A stretch of DNA of 64,000 bases from Rhodospirillales bacterium (GCA_014323865.1 JACONG010000010.1:62001-126000), one strand, 5' to 3'; shown: positions 20,542 through 28,953, counted from the first letter of the stretch. Program-made: numbers and translations. Notes: generated from the sequence alone by a model not told the origin.

Positions 20542-21426
20542 CTAGCTGGCGGCGCTTCGCCGCTCGGCCGCGGCGTTGCGGACCGACTTCTGCAGCTTCT
20601 CGAAGGCGCGCACCTCAATCTGGCGCACACGCTCGCGGCTGATCCCGTACTCTTGGGAAAGATCCTCCAGGGTCTTCGGGCTTTCCGACAGTCGACGTTC
20701 GACCAGGATGTGGCGCTCGCGGTCGTTGAGCGCCTCCATTGCTTCGGACAGCATCGCCCGGCGCGACTCGAGCTCTTGGCGATCGCTGAGAATCTCTTCC
20801 TGGTTGTCGCTCTCGTCAACCAGCCAGTCCTGCCATTCGCCGTCGCCATCCTGCTGGAGAGGGGCGTTGAGCGAATGGTCCGGGCTCGACAGGCGGCGGT
20901 TCATCGAGATAACGTCCTGCTCGGGAACATCGAGTCGGGCGGCGATCTCAGTCACGGTTTCAGGCGGCATATCACCATCGTTAATCGCTTTAAGTTGTCC
21001 CTTCAACTTCCGAAGATTGAAGAATAATTTCTTCTGGGCGGCTGTCGTTCCCATCTTCACCATCGACCACGAGTGCAGGATGTACTCCTGGATCGCGGCA
21101 CGGATCCACCACATTGCATAGGTCGCCAGGCGGAAGCCCTTGTCGGGATCGAAACGCTTGACCGCTTGCATCAGACCGACATTGCCCTCGCTGATCAACT
21201 CGGCAAGCGGCAGGCCGTAGCCGCGGTAGCCCATGGCGATCTTGGCGACCAGCCGGAGATGACTCGTGACCAACTCATGCGCGGCGTCGACATCGCCATC
21301 CTCGCGCCAGCGCTTGGCGAGACGAAACTCTTGCTCGGCCTCGAGCATGGGAAATTTCCTGATCTCGCGAAGATATCCGCTCAGGCTGCTTTCGGGGGTC
21401 AGGGCTGGAAGGCTGACTTGGGCCAT
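20542..21426 (-). CDS. rpoH: RNA polymerase sigma-32 factor RpoH
   Basis: 294 residues. Heat-shock sigma factor. Region 2 has ELISEGNVGLMQAVKRFD and RLATYAMWWIRAAIQEYIL; the RpoH box is QKKLFFNLRKLK near 130-141; region 4 ends with LEDLSQEYGISRERVRQIE. It is convergent with the M24 gene (3 bases apart) and transcribed alone or after rluD. Confidence 0.95.
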   Translation of the reverse strand: MAQVSLPALTPESSLSGYLREIRKFPMLEAEQEFRLAKRWREDGDVDAAHELVTSHLRLVAKIAMGYRGYGLPLAELISEGNVGLMQAVKRFDPDKGFRLATYAMWWIRAAIQEYILHSWSMVKMGTTAAQKKLFFNLRKLKGQLKAINDGDMPPETVTEIAARLDVPEQDVISMNRRLSSPDHSLNAPLQQDGDGEWQDWLVDESDNQEEILSDRQELESRRAMLSEAMEALNDRERHILVERRLSESPKTLEDLSQEYGISRERVRQIEVRAFEKLQKSVRNAAAERRSAAS

Positions 21427-21518
21427 GGTTATCCAGTCAAGGTTACAGAAACGGGTAGAGATCGCTGCAGTTTATACGCATGCGGCCAGAATAACCTAGT
21501 GTGAAGGTCGGGAATTTT

Positions 21519-22553
21519 CTAATCCTTCAGATCGGTGTCATCCAGGGACGCAACAAGGCCCGCGAGATCAGTCGGCAACGGGCTTTCCAAGTCTATCAGC
21601 TCGTTTGTGGCAGGATGATGGAAGCCCAGCCGTGCGGCGTGAAGCGCCTGGCGGCGCAGCGCCCGCACCGCGCTGCCCGTCGGATCTGACAGGCGTTCGA
21701 GACGTGCTCCGTTTCGTGCGCCATAGAGCGGATCACAGAGGACAGAATGGCCGATGTGACTCATGTGGACACGGATCTGATGGGTCCGCCCGGTGGCAAG
21801 GCGGCAGGTGACCAGCGAGACCGTGACGTCCCAGTTTCGTTCGACGGCGTAGCGGGTCAGGGCGCTCTTTCCGCCCGAGCGGACCACCGCCATCTTCTTG
21901 CGGTTCTGTGGGCTGCGGCCGATCGCGCCCGCGACCTCGCCTTTGGCTGGATCGGGCACGCCCCAGACCAGCGCCGAATAGCTGCGCAAGACCTGACGCG
22001 TGGCGATGGCATTCGACAGGCGAATGTGGGCGTCGTCGGTCTTGGCGACGACCATCAGGCCGCTGGTGTCCTTGTCGAGGCGGTGGACGATGCCGGGGCG
22101 TTTTTCGCCGCCGATGCCGGAGAGACTGTCGCCGCAGTGCGCGATCAGCGCGTTGACCAGCGTACCGTCCGGATTTCCGGCGGCAGGATGGACCACCAGG
22201 CCGGCCGGCTTGTCGACCACCAGAAGGTGGTCGTCCTCATAGGCGACGTCGAGCTGCATCGCCTGGCCTTCGGGCCTGGCGGGGCGGGCCGGCGGGATCT
22301 TCAGGGTCAGGCGTTCGGCTGATTTGACCCTGTATCTGCCCTCGGTTACTGTCCGCTCCCCTGCGATGAGGTGCCCCTCGGCGATCAGCGCCTGGATGCG
22401 TGCGCGCGACAGTTCTCGGTGGGCATCGGCCAGCACCCGATCGAGTCGGTTGCCCGCCTCGGCGTCGGTCACAATGTGGTTCAGGAAACGTCGTTCGATC
22501 ACGCGCCGCTTGTGCGGCAAATCGTCAAACACTTCCAGCAAGAAAACGCTCAT
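21519..22553 (-). CDS. rluD: RluA-family 23S rRNA pseudouridine synthase (RluD-like)
   Basis: 344 residues from ATG 22553. N-terminal S4 RNA-binding domain (NRLDRVLADAHRELSRARIQ, about 32-51), then the catalytic domain with GIVHRLDKDTSGLMVVAK containing the nucleophilic Asp, and TGRTHQIRVHMSHIGH. Makes pseudouridines in helix 69 of 23S rRNA in the best studied members. Its start codon overlaps the start of the divergent DUF6476 gene. The N-terminal 25 residues look unlike the family, so a later start is possible. Confidence 0.9.
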   Translation of the reverse strand: MSVFLLEVFDDLPHKRRVIERRFLNHIVTDAEAGNRLDRVLADAHRELSRARIQALIAEGHLIAGERTVTEGRYRVKSAERLTLKIPPARPARPEGQAMQLDVAYEDDHLLVVDKPAGLVVHPAAGNPDGTLVNALIAHCGDSLSGIGGEKRPGIVHRLDKDTSGLMVVAKTDDAHIRLSNAIATRQVLRSYSALVWGVPDPAKGEVAGAIGRSPQNRKKMAVVRSGGKSALTRYAVERNWDVTVSLVTCRLATGRTHQIRVHMSHIGHSVLCDPLYGARNGARLERLSDPTGSAVRALRRQALHAARLGFHHPATNELIDLESPLPTDLAGLVASLDDTDLKD

Positions 22554-22878
22554 GGAACGACCGCCTGCAACGATCAAGGCGATTGTCATCGGTCTCGCTC
22601 TCGCGATCGTCGGCCTCACGGTGATCCTGGTCTACGGCATCATCAGCAAGGCGGGCGAAGGCGTCGCATCGGGCGGCAGCGGCACCGGGTCCGCCGGGGA
22701 CTATGCCGATGTCGCCGTGGCGCTGCCCGCCGGCGCCCGTGTCACCGCCATATCGGTCGAGAATGACGCGCTTTCGCTGCTGGTTGAGCTTGAGAACGGG
22801 GCCCGGGCGGTCATGACGGTCGATCGGCGCACCGGCGAGGTGCTCGGCACCCTCGAGCTCCTCTCCCGCAGCGAATAG
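22552..22878 (+). CDS. DUF6476-like membrane-anchored protein
   Basis: 108 residues. One membrane helix (about 9-30, AIVIGLALAIVGLTVILVYG), a Gly/Ser-rich linker and a C-terminal domain PAGARVTAISVENDALSLLV followed by VMTVDRRTGEVLGTL. It resembles a small alphaproteobacterial family of unknown function that is regularly divergent from rluD. The ATG at 22552-22554 shares the CATG palindrome with the rluD start, so the two 5' ends overlap. Confidence 0.75.
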   Translation: MERPPATIKAIVIGLALAIVGLTVILVYGIISKAGEGVASGGSGTGSAGDYADVAVALPAGARVTAISVENDALSLLVELENGARAVMTVDRRTGEVLGTLELLSRSE

Positions 22879-22882
22879 GGCC

Positions 22883-23141
22883 TCAGGGCATGGCGATGGC
22901 ATCCCCGAGATCGGACATCAGGAGATCTCTGGCCGCTTTCAGGTAGGCGGCACGTGCCATTGGTGCAGTTCCTGGTGTCGTAATCGGTGGCCGCGCGAAA
23001 CGATCGGCGACACCGCAGATCCGGTCGTTGAGCCCCCCATTCCTGAATCACGATCACGCCCGGCCGGTCGCTTCCGGCCCCGGCAAGAAAGCCCTTGGTG
23101 CTGCCGCCGTCGGGACGCACGAAATCGATCGTCTGGCCCAT
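22883..23141 (-). pseudogene. Dienelactone hydrolase family remnant
   Basis: Minus-strand reading from ATG 23141 gives MGQTIDFVRPDGGSTKGFLA and GVIVIQEWG, the conserved N-terminus of dienelactone hydrolases. At about 23030 the frame shifts: the other frame continues WGLNDRICGVADRFA, as in intact relatives, before sequence identity is lost. The reading ends ARAAYLKAARDLLMSDLGD and TGA at 22883-22885. The catalytic Cys/Asp/His region is missing. A collapsed gene. Confidence 0.75.
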
Positions 23142-23222
23142 CCGGTTTTCCCCTGAATGGATGCTGCTTGTTATGAAGGCGATCCTGCCACGCGGGCCGG
23201 CGGCGCGGTACGTGACGGCATG

Positions 23223-23251
23223 TTGACGGTGCACCGCCGATCCCCTAAGAC
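23223..23251 (+). promoter_or_regulatory. Candidate sigma-70 promoter of tRNA-Glu
   Basis: TTGACG (23223-23228), a 17-base spacer and TAAGAC (23246-23251), 32 bases before the mature tRNA 5' end. Position fits; the -10 match is partial. Confidence 0.4.
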
Positions 23252-23283
23252 GCACGCTCGGCGCACAACACGCCTGCCACTGT

Positions 23284-23359
23284 GTCCCCATCGTCTAGTG
23301 GCCTAGGACATCGGCCTCTCACGCCGAAAACCGGGGTTCGAGTCCCCGTGGGGACGCCA
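23284..23359 (+). tRNA. tRNA-Glu (anticodon CTC)
   Basis: 76 bases including encoded CCA. The acceptor arm GTCCCCA (23284-23290) pairs with TGGGGAC (23349-23355); the discriminator is G and CCA ends at 23359. D-arm TCGTCTAGTGGCCTAGGACA, anticodon loop CTCTCAC with CTC at 23318-23320, and T-arm CCGGGGTTCGAGTCCCCG-type sequence are all canonical for tRNA-Glu. Confidence 0.96.
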
Positions 23360-23459
23360 TCTTTAGCCCGAGACCCTCCTGGCCGCCTGTTCGAGCCGGG
23401 GCAACATCCTTCTGACCATCGGGGCGGCGGACCATGCCAGTGAGAATCCGGAGCAGGCG

Positions 23460-24005
23460 TTGGCGCTCGATCTCGACAATATCTCGGTGCTTCATGGCCG
23501 GGGCAGCCTTCGTTTCGAACAGGCCGGGGATGCCGGCGCTCTTGAGGATTTCGACCGCGCGCTGGCGCACCAGCCGGAGGTACTGCAGATCTATCCGGAG
23601 CGCAGCAACGTCTGCTCCGCGATGAACCGCCACGCTGAGGCGCTCGCCGCCGATCCCGGCTGCACACTGGTGCTGCTCAACAAGGCCTGGACCCGGGCGC
23701 TGACGGGCGATCCGCAGGGTGGTCTGGCCGATGCGGAGACCGCCTTTGCCTTGGTGCCTGACCGTCCCACTGCACAGGCAACACGGGCACAAATCCTGTC
23801 TGTTCCCGGCCGGTCCGACGAAGCCCTTCAGGGTTTCGGGTGCGCCATGCAACTCTCCGACGCACCGTTGGTCGAAGCCTGCCGGCGCAGACTCGCGGTC
23901 CGTGGCTGCGAACCCGGCCCTGCCGACGGCACCGACGGCGAACGCACGAGGGACGCGCTGATCGCGTGTATCGCCGAAGCCTGCAACCTGCTGCAGGACC
24001 CTTGA
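23460..24005 (+). CDS. TPR and peptidoglycan-binding-like fragment
   Basis: 181 residues from a TTG. TPR-like units (EDFDRALAHQPE, LADAETAFALVPDRPTA, SDEALQGFGCAMQ) and a C-terminal GCEPGPADGTDGERTRDAL that resembles a peptidoglycan-binding motif. The frame is open back to 23367, eight bases past the tRNA, and already reads TPR-like there (ENPEQALALDLDN), but no ATG or GTG exists and no signal peptide is seen. Several TPR consensus positions are replaced. Probably the 3' part of a decayed gene cut at the tRNA-Glu; expression is doubtful. Confidence 0.45.
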   Translation: MALDLDNISVLHGRGSLRFEQAGDAGALEDFDRALAHQPEVLQIYPERSNVCSAMNRHAEALAADPGCTLVLLNKAWTRALTGDPQGGLADAETAFALVPDRPTAQATRAQILSVPGRSDEALQGFGCAMQLSDAPLVEACRRRLAVRGCEPGPADGTDGERTRDALIACIAEACNLLQDP

Positions 24006-24009
24006 GCCC

Positions 24010-24420
24010 GTGGCGATCGAGCCCAGCGTGCGTCGTCCATTCCTTTTCAATGAGCGCGTGTTCAGGACCGGGGCCTGGCTTGCGACCCTGGCCATCGTTG
24101 CGGGGTCCCTCTGGCCTCTTCCCGAGCTGCCGGTAGCGCCAGGTTCCGACAAGGTGAGGCATCTTTTGGCATACGGCTTGATGTCGTTCCTCTGGCTGGT
24201 CTCCGGCGCGCCGGTCTGGTGCCGGATCGTTGTTGTGGCGGTCGGATGCCTGATGCTGGGCGGGCTGATCGAGGGGCTCCAGCCCCTAGTCAACCGCCAT
24301 GCCGAATGGCTGGATATGGCAGCCAACGCGGCCGGCGTCACGATCGGTGTCGGTCTCGGGTTGCTCTGTCTCCTCGTGCTGAACCGGTTGCAAGGGAGGA
24401 GCCATGACCGAGCTCGATGA
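24010..24420 (+). CDS. VanZ-like family membrane protein
   Basis: 136 residues from GTG 24010. Four hydrophobic helices (about 22-40, 52-68, 72-88, 105-128) with SDKVRHLLAYGLMSFLW and EGLQPLVNRHAEWLDMAANA, the typical VanZ-like pattern of a DK-xxH motif and an E-x-x-Q...R-x-x-x-x-x-D motif. Family function is mostly unknown; teicoplanin resistance is known only for VanZ itself. The end overlaps the next gene by 17 bases. Confidence 0.8.
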   Translation: MAIEPSVRRPFLFNERVFRTGAWLATLAIVAGSLWPLPELPVAPGSDKVRHLLAYGLMSFLWLVSGAPVWCRIVVVAVGCLMLGGLIEGLQPLVNRHAEWLDMAANAAGVTIGVGLGLLCLLVLNRLQGRSHDRAR

Positions 24421-25009
24421 CGCCGCCATGGAACGGCTGAATGCCTTTTGCATCTCTGTGGGCGAGGCTGCGGCCGGTGCGGTCGGCATCCGCTTCCGCG
24501 ACGTTGCGGTGGACGAGGGCACCCTGATCCATCCGCCGGGCGAAGCGTTCAAGGGCGCGATGCACGGCATCACTATTGCACGCGCCGGCGTCGCCGCGAT
24601 GTCGTGCGGCATGATGGAAGCGTCCCTGCGCCACGCGCTCGACGGCGTGAAGGGGCGCACGGCCTTCGGCCAGACCATCGGCGACTTCCAGGGCGTGCAG
24701 TGGATGCTGGCCGACGCAGCGACCGATCTCGAGGCCGCCCGCTTGCTGACCAGGCATGCCTGCGAGCTGTTCGATGCCTGCGACGCCGCCATGGTGGCCT
24801 GCGCACACGCCAGGAAGTTTGCCACGCGGGCCGCCTGCAAGGCGATCAGCGACGGCATGCAAGTCATGGGTGCGCGGGGCTTCCGGATCGACGATGGCCA
24901 TCCGGTGGCGCGTCATCTGGCCGGTGCCCGGATGGCGCAGTGGCTCAATGGCGCAACCGAGATACAGAACGTCGTGATTGCGCGCCATCTCATGAAGAAC
25001 GGGAGCTGA
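24404..25009 (+). CDS. Acyl-CoA dehydrogenase with N-terminal domain deleted
   Basis: 201 residues from ATG 24404, preceded by a very good AAGGGAGGAG. After about 15 residues the chain enters the middle domain of an acyl-CoA dehydrogenase (IRFRDVAVDEGTLI) and continues through the C-terminal helical bundle (RTAFGQTIGDFQGVQWMLAD, QVMGARGF, RMAQWLNGATEIQNVVIARH). Intact enzymes have about 380 residues, so roughly 180 residues, including most FAD/substrate contacts of the N-terminal half, are missing. The preserved start and ribosome site with a lost interior suggest an in-frame deletion; the product is probably not an active dehydrogenase. Confidence 0.7.
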   Translation: MTELDDAAMERLNAFCISVGEAAAGAVGIRFRDVAVDEGTLIHPPGEAFKGAMHGITIARAGVAAMSCGMMEASLRHALDGVKGRTAFGQTIGDFQGVQWMLADAATDLEAARLLTRHACELFDACDAAMVACAHARKFATRAACKAISDGMQVMGARGFRIDDGHPVARHLAGARMAQWLNGATEIQNVVIARHLMKNGS

Positions 25010-25017
25010 CGCCGGCG

Positions 25018-25554
25018 ATGCGAAGATCGGGTCGACATCTCGGGGCGGTTGCCGATGTCGCGGCTGAATGGGGCGTCGCCGAGCGTTTGTATCGTGCGGA
25101 ATCCCTGGGTGCCGCCTATCATGAATGCCTCGCCAGCATGGTCGAGGCCGACGCTCGCGCCGCCGTGCAGGCGGGCAAGGCGTGGCCGCACGAGCAGCGC
25201 ATGGTGCTGCACAGGGAACTGCTCAAACCGGGTCGGGAAGAGGACCGCAACGCCACTTTTCTGCACGAATGCGCCCACATCCTGGCCGACCGCCACTACG
25301 GCAAGCCCTGCAAGCACGGCCCGCTCTGGCGCGCCACCATGGTGATGCTGGGCGAACTGCCCGTGACCCACCACGAGATCCCTTACCTCTCGCGCAGGGC
25401 GCATGCGTCCTGCATCTGGACCTGCATGAACTGCGGCGAGGAGTACCCCTTCGTCCGTAAACCCCGCCGTCGCATCGAGAACTGCTACTGCCGCCATTGC
25501 GGCCCGGAGAAGGGCATGCTGGTGCGGACCGTGCCGGGAAACGTGTTGGGCTAG
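25018..25554 (+). CDS. SprT-like zinc metalloprotease-domain protein
   Basis: 178 residues from ATG 25018. The zinc-protease motif HECAH is at 83-87 with a further His100 in CKHGPLW, and a C-terminal zinc ribbon has Cys136/Cys139 (CMNC) and Cys158/Cys161 (CRHC). This is the SprT/Spartan core arrangement. In eukaryotes Spartan digests DNA-protein crosslinks; bacterial SprT-like proteins are poorly studied. Starts 9 bases after the truncated dehydrogenase and overlaps the convergent transglutaminase gene by 4 bases. Confidence 0.8.
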   Translation: MRRSGRHLGAVADVAAEWGVAERLYRAESLGAAYHECLASMVEADARAAVQAGKAWPHEQRMVLHRELLKPGREEDRNATFLHECAHILADRHYGKPCKHGPLWRATMVMLGELPVTHHEIPYLSRRAHASCIWTCMNCGEEYPFVRKPRRRIENCYCRHCGPEKGMLVRTVPGNVLG

Positions 25555-26465
25555 CTGCGGTTCGCGTTGGCCGCGGCCGGTTGGCCGGCGATGCTCCGAA
25601 CCGAGACCTCAACCGTCATACCGAGACAGTCCTCGGGGTCGCCGTCGAAGGTGCCGCGCAGCGGAATGGCCTGTTCGGGCGTGCGGCCGATGCCGACGCA
25701 GAACAGGTTGTGGCCGCCGACGATGCCGTTGGTCGGGTCGAACTCGACCCAGCCGGCACCGGGCAGATAGATCTGGGCCCAGGCGTGGGTCGTTCCCGCA
25801 CCACGCACCTCGATTCCGCTGATGCCGTCGCGTGCGGGATCGTAGAGGTAGCCGGTGACGAAGCGGGCGGCGAGGCCGAGGCTGCGGGCGGCTTCCATGA
25901 AGAAGACGGCGTAGTCGCGGCAGCTCCCGCTGCCCAGCTCCAGCGTGTCGGTCGGTTTCCGGACGCCGTGTTCGTCGCGTGCCTGGTAGCGGAAGTCGGT
26001 ACGGATCGCCTCGTTCATCTCGCTCAGGACGGCAAGCGTGCGGCTGTTGCCGTGCGGATTCAGGAACTGGCGGGCCCAGCCTTCGATGGCGCCTTCGGGA
26101 TCGCGGTACTGGCGCTCGATACTGCGGGCGAGATCGGGCTGTTCGCTCGTCGGGTAGATGAAGGGCAGGTTCCTGGCTGTGTCCTCGATCGGAAAGGCCT
26201 TGTTCTCCATGCCGCAGTATTCGATCTCAAGCCGGCTCTCGAACGCCAGGCGGTCGGAGGATCCGGTGAGATTGGCGATGGTGATCGAGTTGCCGAAGAC
26301 GTCGTGATACCAGCGCAGCGTGGCAAACGGGCTGACATCGAGCGCCACGTTGATGATGCGCAGATTGTGGCTGTCGCGCGGCCGGAACAGCCAGTGGTGC
26401 GGCCCGAAGGTGACGGGCCGACGGTAGGAATAGACCGTTCTGTGATGGATTTGCAGGCGCTGCAT
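25551..26465 (-). CDS. Transglutaminase-like family protein
   Basis: 304 residues. N-terminal beta domain (HHRTVYSYRRPVTFGPHHW), then a papain-like transglutaminase core with the triad Cys182 (GSGSCRDYA), His227 (TTHAWAQIYLPG) and Asp243 (EFDPTNG). Bacterial members are thought to act as peptidases or amidases rather than crosslinkers. It is the last of three minus-strand genes with the alpha-E and ATP-grasp proteins, a recurrent combination predicted to make and process an unknown peptide-like product. Confidence 0.88.
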   Translation of the reverse strand: MQRLQIHHRTVYSYRRPVTFGPHHWLFRPRDSHNLRIINVALDVSPFATLRWYHDVFGNSITIANLTGSSDRLAFESRLEIEYCGMENKAFPIEDTARNLPFIYPTSEQPDLARSIERQYRDPEGAIEGWARQFLNPHGNSRTLAVLSEMNEAIRTDFRYQARDEHGVRKPTDTLELGSGSCRDYAVFFMEAARSLGLAARFVTGYLYDPARDGISGIEVRGAGTTHAWAQIYLPGAGWVEFDPTNGIVGGHNLFCVGIGRTPEQAIPLRGTFDGDPEDCLGMTVEVSVRSIAGQPAAANANRS

Positions 26466-26522
26466 GACACCTCAAACGCGGCGGCCCTGGCAAGGCGGTG
26501 AAGCGGTCGTGACTCTACGGCA

Positions 26523-27464
26523 TCATCGGAAGAATGCAGCCGTGATTTCGTCGGAGAGATCGTTCAGATGAATCTGGATGCGATCGATGCGATCGGTCAG
26601 GCCATGTTTGAGCGAACCGCCTTTCAGACCCGCATGAATTTCGCCCATCAGGGGATCAATGCCCTTTCGAACGGTACTGGCCTGCTTCAGGCCGGCATGG
26701 CGTCGCAGACCGTAGAGCAGGTTATCCACATCGTGGACACAACGCGCCACCGAACGCGGGAAGGCGGGATCCATCAGCAGGAACGCGACCACCTGCTGGC
26801 CGTTCATGCCGCGCGGGTGGACGCGCCTGAAGGCGTGGTAGGCCGCGACCGAGCGCAGAATCGTGTTCCACTGCGAGATGTCGATCCCCGCAGCCTCCTC
26901 GCCTTCGCGCATCAGGATGTAGGACTTCATGTCGATCAGCCGGGTGGTCTGGCCGGCACGTTCGATCGCCTTGCCGAGCTGGATGAAGTACCAGACCTGG
27001 TCGCGATGCAGTGTGCCTTCGAGGATGCCGGTGAAGAACTGACTGCCTTCCTTGATCCGCCCGCACACCCTGGTCAGCTTGTCGAGGCGAATGTCGCGCC
27101 GGTTCAGGCCGATCAGCCAGCGATGCAGCATGTTGAGATGGCGCCACATTTCGGTACCGATCAGATGGCGCATCGAACGTGCGTTCTCGCGCGCCTGCTC
27201 AAGGCAGGTGCGGACCGAATTCACCCCGTTGCGGTCGAGCAGGTAGTAGTGGACCACCTCGTTGGCCGTCGCCTGCTGGTGTTGTTCGAGGAAGATGTCC
27301 TCTTCGCCGTGCAGCTGGAGGATCGGTCGCCACAGCGCATCCTCGGTGCTGTCGCGCGAGAAGGTCTCGTTGACGTCGAGGATGCGCGCCAGATTCTCGG
27401 TCCGCTCCATGTAGCGGCCGATCCAGAAGGCGTTCTCCGCGAAACGGGCGAGCAGGCTATCCAA
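26523..27464 (-). CDS. Alpha-E domain protein (DUF403)
   Basis: 313 residues, almost fully helical, beginning LLARFAENAFWIGRYMERTENLARIL, the conserved opening of alpha-E proteins, with the internal YFIQLGKAIERAGQTTRLID. No enzymatic motif is evident; conserved Arg/Glu pairs (R-x-x-E-R) suggest a binding or scaffold role. It overlaps the ATP-grasp gene by 8 bases and is always its partner. Function unknown. Confidence 0.9.
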   Translation of the reverse strand: MDSLLARFAENAFWIGRYMERTENLARILDVNETFSRDSTEDALWRPILQLHGEEDIFLEQHQQATANEVVHYYLLDRNGVNSVRTCLEQARENARSMRHLIGTEMWRHLNMLHRWLIGLNRRDIRLDKLTRVCGRIKEGSQFFTGILEGTLHRDQVWYFIQLGKAIERAGQTTRLIDMKSYILMREGEEAAGIDISQWNTILRSVAAYHAFRRVHPRGMNGQQVVAFLLMDPAFPRSVARCVHDVDNLLYGLRRHAGLKQASTVRKGIDPLMGEIHAGLKGGSLKHGLTDRIDRIQIHLNDLSDEITAAFFR

Positions 27465-28902
27465 GGACCCAGGTATCCTTCGATCCGCCGCCCTGCGACG
27501 AGTTGACGATCAGCGAGCCCTTGGGCAGCGCGACGCGCGAGAGACCGCCCGGCAGGACCCAGCTGTCGCGGCCGGTCACCACGAAGGGCCGCAGGTCGAC
27601 ATGGCGGGCCTCGACCGCGCCGTCGATCAGCGTTGGCGAGACCGAGAGATTGATCATCGGCTGGCTGATATAGTTCTCCGGGTCGGCCTTCACCGCCTTC
27701 CGACAGGCCGCGATCTGGCGTTTCGAGGCGTGCGGCCCGACCGTGATGCCGTAGCCGCCGGATTCGCCGACCGGCTTCACAACCAGGTTGTCGATATTGG
27801 CGAGCGTATAGTCCAGGCCGTCTTTCTCGCGGCAGATGTTGGTCTCGACATTGGGCAGGATCGGATCTTCACCCAGGTAGTAGCGGATGATGCGTGGCAT
27901 GTATGCATAAGTCGCCTTGTCGTCGGCGACACCGGTGCCGATCGCGTTCGCCAGCGTCACGTTGCCCTTCTTGCAGGCCGCGACGATGCCGGGCACGCCC
28001 AGCATGCTCGCCGGATTGAACGCCAGAGGATCGAGGAAGTCGTCATCCAGCCGACGGTAGACCGCGTGGACGTGCGTCGGCCCGCCCACGGTGCGCATGT
28101 AGACCCTGTCGTTCTCGACGAAGAGGTCGCGGCCCTCGACCAGGGGCACGCCCATCTCGCGGGCGAGGAAGACGTGCTCGAAATAGGCGGCGTTGAAGAC
28201 ACCCGGCGAAAGCAGCACCACCTGGGGGTCGCCCTTCGCTGGCGCAGCGACATCGCACAGCGCTGCATGCAGCCGGACGCCGTAGTCCGAGACGTCCTTG
28301 ATCGCAAGACCCTCGGACAGGTCCGGGAAAGCCCGCATCATCAGATGGCGGTTCTCGACCACATAGGAGACGCCCGACGGCGTGCGCCCATTGTCCTCAA
28401 GGACCTGGAACGCGCCTTTCTCATCGCGAATCAGATCAATGCCGCAGATGTGGACATAGGTTCCGTGCGGCAGATCGAAGCCTTCCATGGCGGGCTGATA
28501 GTTGTCGTTGCCCTTGATCAGGTCGGCGGGTACAACGCCGTCCTTCAGGATATGCCCCTTGTGGTAGATGTCGTTGAGGAAGAGGTTGATCGCGGTGACG
28601 CGCTGGCGCGATCCCGTCTCGATCTGTTTCCAGTCCTCGGGCGAAAGGACGCGCGGGATGACGTCGAACGGCAGGATGCGGTCGACCGCGTCCCGGTCCG
28701 AATAGACGGTGAAGGTGATACCCAGGTTGTAGAGTTCGCGTTCGGCGTCTCGCGCACGTCGTTCGAGGTCGTCCATCCTGATCGAACCCAACCGGTTCTG
28801 AACGATCTCTGCATGACGCGCCGGCTGGCCCCGACGCCCGAACAGCTCACACCAGAACGGTCCCTGGTCGTATCCCTTCAGAATGCCCTTGCGTTTCGCC
28901 AC
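27457..28902 (-). CDS. Circularly permuted type 2 ATP-grasp protein
   Basis: 481 residues. Carries GKDNY-type and ATP-grasp-like blocks such as VLEDNGRTPSGVSYVVENR, SPGVFNAAYFEHVFLAREMG and VVKPVGESGGYGITVGPHAS, characteristic of the circularly permuted ATP-grasp family (DUF404/DUF407). Predicted to form amide bonds using ATP, with unknown substrates. First gene of the three-gene cluster; transcribed divergently from the oxidoreductase at 28974. Confidence 0.9.
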   Translation of the reverse strand: MAKRKGILKGYDQGPFWCELFGRRGQPARHAEIVQNRLGSIRMDDLERRARDAERELYNLGITFTVYSDRDAVDRILPFDVIPRVLSPEDWKQIETGSRQRVTAINLFLNDIYHKGHILKDGVVPADLIKGNDNYQPAMEGFDLPHGTYVHICGIDLIRDEKGAFQVLEDNGRTPSGVSYVVENRHLMMRAFPDLSEGLAIKDVSDYGVRLHAALCDVAAPAKGDPQVVLLSPGVFNAAYFEHVFLAREMGVPLVEGRDLFVENDRVYMRTVGGPTHVHAVYRRLDDDFLDPLAFNPASMLGVPGIVAACKKGNVTLANAIGTGVADDKATYAYMPRIIRYYLGEDPILPNVETNICREKDGLDYTLANIDNLVVKPVGESGGYGITVGPHASKRQIAACRKAVKADPENYISQPMINLSVSPTLIDGAVEARHVDLRPFVVTGRDSWVLPGGLSRVALPKGSLIVNSSQGGGSKDTWVLG

Positions 28903-28953
28903 TGATCCGAGCTTAACACAATGCCATCAATGAGGACCAGGGATTTGCGGGCG

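Noticed and set aside
27601-28905. 434-codon plus-strand frame over the ATP-grasp gene
   Set aside because: Antisense shadow; the minus strand encodes conserved ATP-grasp blocks.
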